Shown here piece by piece: positions 10,948 to 22,200 of a stretch of DNA of 64,000 nt. Where the stretch lies: the NCBI GenBank assembly GCA_020310875.1, contig CM035423.1, forward strand, positions 140,005,748 through 140,069,747, in the 5' to 3' direction. This DNA is from Ceratopteris richardii. Its lineage: Eukaryota; Streptophyta; Polypodiopsida; Polypodiales; Pteridaceae. Both the position numbers and the translations under genes were made by a program. The notes under the pieces are model-generated. The model was not told the origin of the DNA and did no database searches. It saw only the letters and a list, made by a program, of their open reading frames with translations. Position 1 is the first letter of the stretch. Each line of letters opens with the position of its first letter.

Positions 10948-12151
10948 ATGAACCTAAGATTTGGCAAACACCTAGGAAAGGATAGACAAAGCAATAGATC
11001 ATCTGAGGCTTGTGTCAACCATACAGCTAGGTCTTGGGCACATCAACTAAGTGGTTATCCCTACACACTAAGTTCAGAAACCAGTGACTCAGAAATGTCC
11101 TTCAACATGGAGGGACCTTAGCTCAGTTATTGCCTATTTACAGACACCAGAAGGTCCCTATAAAACACAATTGGAGTATATCAGGAACAACCAATTAGGT
11201 GCATGCATCTATGAGGATTACCTATGACGATCAGTGGTCCAACTCAAAAATCCAGATCAAACTTTTGGACTTGAACACCCAGTGGTCAAGTTCGAAGAGG
11301 GTTCATACATTGAAAAGGAAGGAACCATGTATGGGTTACCAACTTACCTGATAGGACAGATGAGTTTGGAAATATCATTCTTGAGAATGAGCTAGCAGAC
11401 CTAGAGCAGGGAGATCTAGGACGAGAACCCAAGACTCCTAGAGGCAAGTCAGTCTTGACCAGAGTGATCACTCCAGATTGGATCCCTCAAGACAACAAAA
11501 GCATAGAACTATTCTTGAATAGGGCAACAAAGGAAGCCTTTTGGAGATTCAAGCCAGACCAACCTAGCCCAATGGTCACCATCTATGAGTTCAAGGACCT
11601 GGAGATACCAGGAAAAGTTGTCTATCTGGATAACACATCTGAGAAAATGTTCTTGGTAACAGAGCAGGATAGGCATGCATATACTTGGCAGGGTGAATCA
11701 ATTTTCCCTCCACGAAGATCTAGTGCTTCCCATGGTCTCCAAGGAGCAGGATCATCCAAGGCTCATGAAACCCAGAGGGAAAGAACTAGAGAGAGACCTG
11801 GGGTAAGCTTTGCCCACACTGTGGGCATAGACAGATCAGGACATGAGGGTGAAAGACCAGAAAGAGAGAGAGACCGACCACATAGACATCAAAGAGATGA
11901 ACATGATTTTCCATTGCCTAGACCCCGAGAACACCCAAGAAGCCTTAGAACTTTTAAGTGGTCAAGGCTATGAAGAACTATTTTGATGGATTCAGAGACC
12001 CTTATGATCATGTGGCTGAGTTCAAACAAGTGCTAAGAGCTGAACAGGTAGAGGAATTGTTCACACAGTTTGAGGCATTTGGTTTGACTCTTAAGGGCAC
12101 TAGCTTAGCTTGGATTCAACCCTTGAATAGTTGCAACTACAAAGAGATAGG
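10948..12151 (+). pseudogene. gag of element B, first part
   Basis: The reading starts at ATG 10948 with MNLRFGKHLGKDRQ, matching A gag (14291). It continues with damaged frame through the YKTQLEYIR, IPQDNKSIELFLNR and KNYFDGFRDPYDHVAEFKQVL regions up to NSCNYKEIG at 12151. Stops and small indels occur (for example near 11120, 11222 and 11960). It is cut within the Ty3 gag core by element A; the next codons resume at 28625. Confidence 0.85.
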
Positions 12152-12716
12152 TGTTGACAGTATACGGGAAGAAGCAAGTACGGACACACATGCAGATCTA
12201 GCACTAAGTTTTTTTCAAAACCCTTACATCATTTTTAAGTGATTCTCATCACTAAAAACCCTTGTAAATATCATTTCACCTTTTTGTAGCTCCATTTTGT
12301 ACAAGCCGAGGAGTCCTCGAGCTTGGGGAGCCTTAGAAGTAGTTGCCTGCCAATTTTCATAATTTTTAGATCTCGTTTGAGCCCTCAAATAAGCCCTGGA
12401 ACCTAATTTTTAACTAGGCCAGACACTAGGTCTGAACAGGGCCAAAGCTAGTCAAAAACTATAAATAGAGCTAGAGAGCTCATTTTTGGGAGCTTCTTGT
12501 AGTTTGAGCTTGTATGAGAACTTTGATGCAATAGAAGTGATTCCATTGTCTTACTCTCTTTTTTCTTGCCGTGTGTGCGCGTGTGTGTGTATGTGTGTGC
12601 ATGTTAGTGTGCTTCTCACTCACGCATTTGTGCTTCCACTTGCTCGTGGTCTTCATACCATCCTCACGTCTCCCCGGATTGACATTAAAGGAGGTGCTAC
12701 TCATCGCTGAGCTACA
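12152..12716 (+). repeat. 5' LTR of element A
   Basis: TGTTGACAGTATACGG to GAGCTACA. It has a TATA box TATAAATAG at 12460-12468, dyad CGAGGAGTCCTCG at 12307-12319 and a GT-rich alternating tract at about 12570-12602. Compared with the 3' copy it lacks about 12-14 bases just after ACTAAG near 12208 and 2 bases near 12490. Confidence 0.92.
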
Positions 12717-12724
12717 CCAAATTT

Positions 12725-12746
12725 TGGCGCCGTTGCCGGGGATCGA
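12725..12746 (+). promoter_or_regulatory. Primer-binding site, tRNA-Asp, element A
   Basis: TGGCGCCGTTGCCGGGGA and the next four bases (ATCG-A) appear to match the reverse complement of the 3' end of plant tRNA-Asp(GUC) over 22 bases. This is the cleanest copy in the window. It lies 8 bases after the LTR. Confidence 0.92.
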
Positions 12747-12769
12747 GCTTTGAGGACGAGCGTGTGATG

Positions 12770-12991
12770 GTAAGACGTAGAGAGAACGCGTTGGAATGGT
12801 AAGTAGTAGGTAAATTTCTGATTTTTCTCCATCTCCATCTTCATCTTCACCTCCTTCTCCATCTCCACCTCCACCTCCTTCTCCACTACATATTCCCTCT
12901 TCCTTATCATTCCCTCATTTTTTGTGTGCGAGTTTGAGAGAGAGCGAGTGTGTGTGCTTGTCTTTGTGTGTTTTTTGCATGTTTCTTGCAG
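12770..12991 (+). promoter_or_regulatory. Possible leader intron signals, element A
   Basis: Two donor-like sites follow the PBS: ATGGTAAGA (GT at 12770) and ATGGTAAGTAG (GT at 12799). A strong acceptor-like TTTCTTGCAG ends at 12991 behind a pyrimidine-rich stretch. A 193-base leader intron (12799-12991) is therefore possible, and the donors could also serve the acceptor upstream of the third ORF. Inferred from motifs only. Confidence 0.4.
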
Positions 12992-13185
12992 GTGGCAGCT
13001 CCATCATCATCTCCAGCAAGCTCAGCAGGTACAGAATTTGTCTGCACAGTCCCCGAGGCGTTGAGCTCGAGCTATCGCGACCCTCCGAAAATTTCACCCA
13101 ATCACGATTCTGAGTGCACCACGACACTGCGCAGGCCTAGAGCTCCCAGGATCACTAGACAGAACAGAAAAATTCACCATATCCC

Positions 13186-13575
13186 GAGCTATCGCGACAC
13201 CTCACGAGCTATCGCGACACCTCACGAGCTATCGCGACACCTCACGAGCTATCGCGACACCTCACCACCTATCGCGACACCTCGACCTATCGCGACACCT
13301 CACGACCTATCGCGACACCTCATGAGCTATCGCGACACCTCACGAGCTATCGCGACACTTCGACCTATCGCGACACTTCACGAGCTATCGCGACACTCAC
13401 GAGCTATCGCGACACCTCGACCTATCGCGACACTTCACGAGCTATCGCGACACTTCGACCTATCGCGACACTTCACGAGCTATCGCGACACCTCGACCTA
13501 TCGCGACACTTCACGACCTATCGCGACACCTCACAAGCTATCGCGACACCTCAACCCGACCTATCGCGATACACG
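13186..13575 (+). repeat. Leader tandem array, element A (CTATCGCGACAC type)
   Basis: Nineteen exact copies of CTATCGCGACAC were counted by eye, in units CTATCGCGACACCTCACGAG (20 bp) and a shorter form with CCTCGAC (about 17-18 bp), arranged irregularly. The last copy has ATCGCGAT (13563-13570). An isolated variant CTATCGCGAC sits upstream near 13072. This array is far more regular than those of I, H, B and E, suggesting recent expansion. It happens to be open in all forward frames locally and so produces a spurious 221-codon frame (12950-13615). Confidence 0.95.
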
Positions 13576-14290
13576 GCCTTTAACGCATGAAAATTTAGGG
13601 TTATTTTTTGAGTGATTGGAAGGGTAGTTGAGCTTAATTTTAGGCACCTTGGTATAACTTTAGAACCTTGCAAGTGGGCAAAAGGCCTAGAACCAGAGAG
13701 GGACCTTTAGGTGGAACTAAGTGGTCCTCAGATTTAGGGGGTGCAGTGAGTTACACCAGGGGGACTAAAATTATTGATGTGTGTCTTTCAATTACTTGTG
13801 GTAATAGAGCTATACTAACGGGTGAGCTTTTGCAGGAACTTTGTGTGCACTCAAGGCAATCCAAAGCAAGCTAGCAAGGGTGAGTACCAAGCTTGGGAGA
13901 AGGCTTCCTGGGCTTGTGTAGCAGTCTGGTCAACCAGCTAATTGAGGTTGGAAGATCTCTCAACCCTCCTTTGTCAATTCCTAGCCTAGGCTAAGTACGA
14001 CTTAGGTGTGCTAATTAATTAGGGCAACGTTAGGCACAAATCAAGTCCAAGAGTATTAATCAACCAAGTGCAAGAAGTAAATAGGTCTTAAGTGCAAAAA
14101 CCCTAAGGGACAAAAGGTAAACGGGAATCGATCACTTATCAAGTGCAGAAATTCACTTAAGTACTCCTGACGACGCGATTTCAGACAAGACCATAAACAT
14201 AATATTCAACTCAAAAGAACAAAGTGATTGGTGCAACTTAACTTGCAACGAGAGTGTGCTTGAGTCCAAGGGGGTAAATAAATCAGGCAT
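13576..14290 (+). other. Element A leader, gag-proximal part
   Basis: Non-coding stretch of about 700 bases between array and gag. It contains an acceptor-like GAGCTTTTGCAG ending at about 13837. No convincing gene is seen. Confidence 0.5.
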
Positions 14291-16153
14291 ATGAACCTTA
14301 GATCAGGCAAACACTTAGGCCGAGACAGACAAAGCCTCAGATCTTCTGAAGCTAGTGTCAATCACACTGCCAGGTCTTGGGCCCAACAGTTGAGTGATTA
14401 CCCATACACTCCCAGATCAGAAACAAGTGATTCTGAGATGTCCTATCACATGGAGAGACCAGTAGGTAGTTTAGGATTGGCTTATCTAGAAAAACCAGAA
14501 GGACCATACAAGACTCAATTGGAATATATCAGGACGAATCGTCTAGGTGCTCGCATCTACGAAGATGGGCTGAGAAGATCGGTGGTCCAGATTAAGAACC
14601 CCGATCAACCCCATGGATTAGACCACCCAGTAGTCAAGTTTGAGAATGGAGCATACCTAGATAAGGAGGGGACTATTTATGTAGTCACCACTCTTCCTGA
14701 TAGAACATACGAGTTTGGAAATGTGATTGCAGAGACCGACATGGGTGATATAGAGCAAGGGAATTTAGAGAAAGAACCGAGAACCCCCCGTGGTAAATCT
14801 GTCTTGACCAGAATCATGACTCCAGAGTGGATTCCACAGGATAATAAAAGCATAGATCTGCTTTTAAACCGAGAAACCGATGAGGTTTTTTGGAGATACA
14901 AATCTGCTCAACCTCAGGAAGTGAGTGCCCTCACAATCTATGAGTTTAAAGACCCTGATAGCCCAGGCCAAGTAACCTACCTAGACAATGCATCAGAGAG
15001 AATCTTCGTGGTCACCGAGAATGGCAGACATGCCTACACATGGAAGGGTGAATTTGTTTTTCCCCAACCTTGGACTAATGTGTCATACAGTCACCAAGGA
15101 GCTGGGACCTCCCAAGCTCATGGAGCGCAAAGAGATAGAAGTAGAGACAAACCTGAGGTAAGTTTTGCCAACTCCCTGGGAAGGGAAAGAACGGGAACAG
15201 AAAGGAATAGAGTGGAACCTGAGAGACATAGAACCCCATGGAATCAAAGGAATATTGACGACTTTCCTTTGCCAAGGCCGAGAGAACACACTAGGACCCT
15301 GCGACCAACTCAACTGGTGAAGTCCATGAAGAATTATTTCGATGGCACGGGAGACCCTTATGACCATGTGGCAGAATTTCGGCAGGTATTGAAAGCTGAA
15401 CAGGTAGAGGACCTATCCACACAATATAATGCTTTTGGTCTAACCCTTAGGAACACTGCCCTTATGTGGTTTCAACCACTAAATGAGAGGCATTTCAGAA
15501 ACATAGACCAGCTCTTAGAGGCATTTATTGTTGAGTTTTCTAAGAGTGGAATCAGGCATAACACCTCCTCACTAATTCATAGCTTCAAACAAACACCTCA
15601 AGAGACGGTCAGACTAGCTGGAAGAAGATTTAGACAGTACCTGGAGAGATGCCCGATGCCGGAGTTACCCACACCAGCCAAACAAGTGGCCTTGTTGCTA
15701 GATGGATTGTTGAGCACTAAGCTCAGGTCATATGTGTACCTGAAGGACCCCAGAACGATAGAAGAGTGCGTGCGCATGTGCATAGACATTGAGGACAATC
15801 GAGGTGAGGAATTAGAACTATCAAAAATCTATAAGGATTCTGATAGCTCTAGTAACCTGACATCTGGTCAATCCACATCCATCGAGGAACTTGCAGAGAA
15901 GGTAGCCCAAAAACTAGGTGTCTCTAACAAGCAAATTCCGAGATTTGCCCCAGTTAAGCGGTGTTACAATTGTGGCGGTGAACATATGGCAAGCGTATGT
16001 CCCATTATGGCCCAACCCCAGGCGAATCCTAGTAGCCAGTACTGCACCATAGAGCGCAGGTACACCAACCACACTGCACAAGACTACCCATATAACAAAC
16101 AAACTGTTAGGCAAAATTATCCTCAGCCCTATCCACAACATGGTAGATACTAG
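14291..16153 (+). CDS. gag: Gag polyprotein, element A
   Basis: This 620-residue protein would form the virus-like particle and bind element RNA. It starts at ATG 14291 with MNLRSGKHLG, the start conserved in B, I and E. Residues 1-300 are lineage-specific and hydrophilic. Residues about 340-510 hold the Ty3 retrotransposon gag core (KNYFDGTGDPYDHVAEF, WFQPLN, GIRHNTSSLIHSFKQ, LERCP). A zinc knuckle CYNCGGEHMASVC begins at residue 558 with C-x2-C-x3-H-x4-C spacing, one residue shorter than the usual retroviral knuckle. The frame ends at TAG (16151-16153) but stays open beyond it directly into pol. In element B the corresponding codon is CAG, so this stop is probably a C-to-T mutation. Confidence 0.9.
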   Translation: MNLRSGKHLGRDRQSLRSSEASVNHTARSWAQQLSDYPYTPRSETSDSEMSYHMERPVGSLGLAYLEKPEGPYKTQLEYIRTNRLGARIYEDGLRRSVVQIKNPDQPHGLDHPVVKFENGAYLDKEGTIYVVTTLPDRTYEFGNVIAETDMGDIEQGNLEKEPRTPRGKSVLTRIMTPEWIPQDNKSIDLLLNRETDEVFWRYKSAQPQEVSALTIYEFKDPDSPGQVTYLDNASERIFVVTENGRHAYTWKGEFVFPQPWTNVSYSHQGAGTSQAHGAQRDRSRDKPEVSFANSLGRERTGTERNRVEPERHRTPWNQRNIDDFPLPRPREHTRTLRPTQLVKSMKNYFDGTGDPYDHVAEFRQVLKAEQVEDLSTQYNAFGLTLRNTALMWFQPLNERHFRNIDQLLEAFIVEFSKSGIRHNTSSLIHSFKQTPQETVRLAGRRFRQYLERCPMPELPTPAKQVALLLDGLLSTKLRSYVYLKDPRTIEECVRMCIDIEDNRGEELELSKIYKDSDSSSNLTSGQSTSIEELAEKVAQKLGVSNKQIPRFAPVKRCYNCGGEHMASVCPIMAQPQANPSSQYCTIERRYTNHTAQDYPYNKQTVRQNYPQPYPQHGRY

Positions 16154-16267
16154 AATCAGTACCCACCACAACAATACAACAGACCACAGCAAACTTATCA
16201 GCCACCTTACCAAGGGCAGCAGAGACCTCAACCAGTCCTAGTACAGCAACCCCCTGCTTCCACCAAT

Positions 16268-19200
16268 GTGATCCCAGTGAAATATGCATCTACTAAAGAA
16301 AATCCGAATAGAGCCATAGTCCCAATCACCCCATTGCTATCAGACAGTGATCCAAGTGACCATAGTTTTGACTCCACACATATGGATAGCCCACAGGCTT
16401 ACTACATGCAGTCACCCGAGCATAACGAGTCATACTATTATGAGGACCCAAGTGAAAATAGTGGGGAACCTGAGTATGCTAATGTCATGTACACAAACCC
16501 CAACTCTAGACCTCAACCTAGGCAGGTACGACCCCCATTTCCTAGAGGACCATGCTTCAGATGTCAGGGAGATCACCTTATACGTGATTGTCCACTGCCT
16601 GCCCCTACACAACCTCAACCAGTAACCATTCAGGGTTTCTGTCAAGACTGCGGGAAAGAACATCTCCTACGAGATTGCCCAAAGAACCCTAATAACATGC
16701 CTAAAATCACTCCTATCAATGTTGTTGGGTTAGTTGTAGACTCCATAGGGAGTGTGACTTCCACTGCACCTGTGCAGGTGATCACAAGAGCCCATGCACT
16801 ACAACAAAACCAAGGTGTTGGTCAGGAAAAGAGCCCCGAGGTGAGTGAAACAGAGAGCATAACCAAAAAGAGGACTAGAGCCTGGAAGGATAGTCGTGAA
16901 AGAATGAAAAGGCAATGGGCAAAAAAGATAAACGAACTTGAAGAAAGCTTGAGAGAAACCAAGGCAAAAATCACAGAGATCACATCTCAACCGCACCCCC
17001 ACACACTTCCACCACTACCATCCCCATCACCCTCCATTCCTCCACCCTCTAATACACCCCACGTAACCCACCCACCACCCCGAGTAGGATCAGTATTAGC
17101 TGACCCCACTCCTAAAGGCTTGGACATGATGTTCAAGGCCTACCAGGCTCGACTTCAAGAAGGGCTAACAGCTGCAAACCTAGACAAGAGTTACCCTAGA
17201 GCAGATTTAGAGATTGAACGGATGAAAATGTGCATGAAAATGGTAGAACAAGCTCAAGCTATACTTGAGACTAGTCAAAAGTTCAATCAGACAAACTCTG
17301 TCAAGCCGGATTTGCATTTCCAAGGCTTACTAGAAAGATTAGAACAGTTGGTAAACAAATCACAAGTTTCTTTACCTCCACAGGCTCAACCAGTTGTTGA
17401 AAGAGGAAGCTCACCACCAAGGGGAGCTTATGTTCCTAATTCCACAGATGCTGGAATACCTCCTTCAATTCAACAGTACTCTCAAGAGTTCTTGCGGGAA
17501 ATACAAGAAGAGAAATGGGCCAAGGAGAAGGGTGATTCCCCTCCTATTCCTGAGATTGATGATCTTCGTGATCAATTTCCCCAAGACATTCCGTCTATCT
17601 ATGGAGATCAAACAGAGCAACAAGAGGATGAGAGATTAGATTTTGAATCTAATTCTTTACAAGAGTTGCCTCATTTCACAGGCCCATGGGAATCTGAATC
17701 TCTCCAGATCAGAGCCCCCACAATATTGGTAAGAAATGAAGACTCAGTGATTCCAAGAAACACTGATGTTGTGAAGAACACTAAGGTTCAATGTCATCTC
17801 ACTGTAGAGGAGCTCCTCAAGGCAAAACCGGAGCTCTGGAATCATGTGAAGGATCAGGTTCCAGAACTTGAATCCAATATACCAAAAGTAGGCTCTAAGC
17901 AAAAAGTTCCAGAGATACCTCTCGACAAGATAGGGGACATGAGCGAAGGTGAAGAAGGTAACACTTATCTTCCAATCACCTATCAAGGTTACACAACCAA
18001 AGCAATTGTGGATTCGGGTGCTGGTGTTGCTATTGCAACCACCTCCTTGTGGAAGCGATGGGGCAAACCCACCTTAAGACCAACAAGAATGAAACTTCAA
18101 ATGGCAGATGGTCATTTTGAAAGACCTCTCGGATTGCTTGAAGGGATAACTCTAACCACTTGTGGTGTAGAGTTTGAACATACATTTGCTATATGTGACT
18201 TTGAGAAGAATAATGTTTACGAGATGATCCTAGGAAGACCCTTCCTACGACAATTGCAAATAGTACAGGATTGGGGAACCAACTCCTTGTACTTACAGCA
18301 CTTAGGGGTCACCACCAAGGTCAATCTGAAGGATTACACCTTCAGAGATGTACCACCCCTACAGTGGAATCCTATCCACAAAGCGAAAGAAGATTCTATC
18401 TCCGTGCATTCTGGAAGTTCACGTGAACCATCCTGGCTGCATGAAGATACTCACTTGTGGATGTGCAAGGTCGCGGAGGAAGAGGAAAAGCGCCTAAAAG
18501 CGAGAGAAGAAGGAACTCCCCCAGGAGATAGACCAATAAAAGACCCAGCCTATACACCGATGATATTTCCAGATGAGGAATTTGAGCCTCATGGTTGGGC
18601 AGAAATCTTAGCTACCATGGACATTGCAGTCAATGAAGAACAATGGACGCCTCATTGTGATGAGGAGGGTTATGATATTTCAGTGTTCATGTGTCAGCCC
18701 CTGTTGGAAGAGCGTGATCCTAGTGAGTTCATAGAAGAAGAAGAGAATGACGATGATCTAGAATCCATTGTGATGGATACTTACTTTGACTCAGAGGAAC
18801 ACTACTTAGAAGACATAGGAGTGTTAACCCAAAAAGAAGAAGAACCCCTTGCGAGTATTAAAACGATAAATTCAAAGAAAGGAAGTGAAGGAGGTCAAAA
18901 GAAAAAGAAAAGAAAAGCAGTGAAACAAGAAGAGGAAGAATCATTGTTTGAAGTACCAGAAAATTTCAAGAAATATGAAGTGGAAGACCGAAAAATTTTG
19001 GTGCGGATGCCTAAGAGAGAGGCCATTGTGGGAGAAGCATATGACAATAAAGAAAAGACCAAAAAAATTGTAGTGACCATTGAAGGGAACGAAGAACGAT
19101 GTACGTACATAGGAGATGACCTAAGTGCAAAAGAAGAAGCAGAGCTTGTAGCTCTATTAAGGGAATATAGGGATGTGTTCGCATGGCACTATAAAGACTT

Positions 19201-22200
19201 GAAAGGAGTAGATCCAGAGATTTGCTCTCATACGATTCCGATGACCGCTGATGCCAAGCCCACCAAACAAAAGCCCTACACATATAATGACAATTATGCA
19301 GCCAAAATAAAGGAGGAAATTGACAGACTGATTGAAGCTGGATTCATCTATGAGATTGAGCACACTGAATGGGTGTCCCCCATTGTAGTGGTGCCCAAGA
19401 AGAATGGGAAATTGCGAGTGTGCATTAACCTTAAAAAAGTTAATGCCGCTACGATCAAAGATAGCTATCCACTTCCAATCACCGAACATCTATTGGAGCG
19501 TGTTGCAGGCAAGGAAGTTTATAGCTTCCTTGATGGATTTTCAGGTTACAACCAAGTAGCCATTGCCCCCGAAGATCAACACAAAACGGCCTTTGCCACA
19601 GAATGGGGGATCTTTGCATTTCGTGTGATGCCATTTGGGCTCACCAATGCACCTGCAACATTCCAAAGACTCATGTGTCATGTCTTCAAAGAGTTCTTGC
19701 GAAAGAGCTTAGAAGTATATGTGGATGATTTATGCGCTCATTCCCAAGAAAGAAGTTACCACATCCCCGAGCTCAGACAAATCTTCAACAAGTGTAGAGA
19801 TTATCGAGTGTGTCTGAACCCAGAGAAGTGTGTGTTCATGGTACGACAAGGTAAGATCTTAGGTCACATTGTTTCTAAGAATGGAATTTCAACAGATGAA
19901 GACAAAGTAAGAGCAATAGCAGAGTTGCCAAGACCAAGGAATGTTAAAGAGGTACAAGCCTTTATGGGCCATTGTGGATACTACCGTAGGTTTATCCACA
20001 TGTATGCCATCATAGCTAAACCTCTTTATGGGTTGTTAACAAATTTTGAGTGGAATGAGGAATGCGAGAATTCCTTCAACGAGCTGAAAAGACGTTTGTG
20101 CACAGCACCAATATTGACTAGTCCGGATTGGAGCAAACCCTTCCATGTCCATGTAGATGCCTCCAATCATGCAATAGGATGTGTGCTAGCACAACCCACA
20201 GGTGAAGGAAACCTAGATTTGCCGATAGCATATGCTAGTAGGCAATTAAATGCAGCTGAGCGAAATTATACCACAACGGAAAGGGAAGGCCTAGGCATGG
20301 TATATGCTGTGAAGAAGTTTAGACACTATCTATTGGCCAATAAGTTTAAGTTTTTCACCGATCATCAAGCTTTACTATATTTGGTCAATAAACCTTGCAA
20401 TACAGGCCGCTTAGTAAGATGGTTCCTCTTGCTAATGGAATACGACTTTGAAGTTGTTGTCAGGAAAGGTAGAACCCATCTTAGGGCAGACCATCTTTCT
20501 CGCATCACTTCAGGAGAGCCACCGCAAGGAGTGTCTGATGAATTTCCCGATGCTTATCTGTTCAATTTAGAAGTTGTTCCTAAATGGGCAAATAAGTTGG
20601 TACCAGTCCTAACCTTCGGGCCTGCAAATAAGAATGTGAAAACAAGCAAAGAGGAAATTGTGAAATCACTAAAGTATCAAATCTTGGCCGGAAGTATGTA
20701 CAAGCAAGATACCGAGGGCGTATTAGCTTGTTGTGTCGAGGACGATGAACATACTAGTTGGTTGCAACAAGCCCATGAGGGATTGCTAGGAAATCACTAC
20801 TCTAAACAACGAACATTGCAGAATCTAAGACGCTTAGGAGTGTATTGGCCTAGCATGGACAAAGAAATACAAGAGTGGATCCAAAGTTGTCCAGGGTGCC
20901 AGGAGAGACCCCCAGTGGAGCATGCCACTCTTTATCATGTGTCATTAATCCCAGATTGGAGTGCTCCATTGGTCGAGTTCATGAGATCCGGAACATTACC
21001 CAATCAGGCCAGTCTTGCAATAAAACGGAGCATGGAGCAAGAGGCTCAAGACTATGCCTTAGTAGGAGACAACCTATATCGAAGAGGCAAGGATGGTTAC
21101 CTAAGACTGTGCATTCATGAATCAGACTATTTGAAAGTCTTAGAAGCGGCACACAGCGGTACTGCAGGTGGACACTTTGGGCTTGACAGAGTAATTAAGA
21201 CCATTCTATTTTCAGGACTTTGGTGGCCCACTCTTCATATGGATGCACATACTTATGTGAAGAGTTGTGACACATGCCAACGTGCCCAATATCCGATAAG
21301 AAAAGATGAAATGCCTTTAAGGCCAATGATGGGAGGACGTGCATTTTCAAGGTGGGGTATAGACTTTGTAGGTCCCATCAACCCCCCAGCTAGAAACTCC
21401 CATGCAGAATACATTATTGTAGCCACAGATTACCTCACAAAGTGGGTGGAAGTAAAAGCCACGACAAAGAATGATGCTCAAACGACGGCTAAGTTCTTAT
21501 TCGAAAATGTGTTCACTAGATATGGGTTACCAATAGAGTTGGTTAGTGATAGAGGTACGCACTTCTTGAATGAGGTCATTGAAAATCTCCTTCAAGAATT
21601 CATGGTGACACATAAGAAGTCTGCCCCCTATCACCCACAAGCTAACGGACAAGCCGAGAGCACGAATAAGGTCCTATGTAACGTATTGATGAAACTTGTA
21701 AATAATAAACGCTCGGATTGGGACAAACAACTTCATCATGCTGTTTGGGCATACCGAGTTGCTTACAAAACGGTACTCAATGGTACCCCATTTCAGATGG
21801 TCTTCGGACAGAATGCGGTGCTACCATTAGATTTCCTAATTCTAGCTTTAAGGGTAGCACAAGAGCATGAGTGGAATGGACATGAGTTGTCCTCTAGGAT
21901 CTTTGATCTAGAACGTTTAGGTGAGACGAGGTTACGAGCAGCAGCAGGCATCTATGCTGCAAAGAAACGGCAAAAGGCATACTTTGATGCCCATGTGAAG
22001 GATAAGGGCTTGAAAGCAGGAGATCTAGTTTTAGTCTACACATTGAAACAACACGCAAGGAAGCTAGAAAAGAGAGGCTACGGACCTATGATCATCAATA
22101 GGATCTCCACGAGTGGGGCAGTACAACTAGCCACTTTAGAGGGGGATGTTCTCCCAAACTATATTAGCGGATGCAGAGTCAAGCTGTATCAGGAACCCCT

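Noticed and set aside
12725..12746. tRNA-Asp gene
   Set aside because: Only the 3' end of the tRNA is matched, in the complementary orientation, directly after an LTR; it is a primer-binding site.
13186..13575. CRISPR-like direct repeats
   Set aside because: Units are contiguous without unique spacers, no cas genes are present, and the setting is a plant retrotransposon leader.
12950..13615. 221-codon open frame with SYRDTS/IATPHELSRH repeats
   Set aside because: It is a translation of the leader tandem array of A; unit lengths that are not multiples of three mix the peptides, and the equivalent region in other elements is not open.
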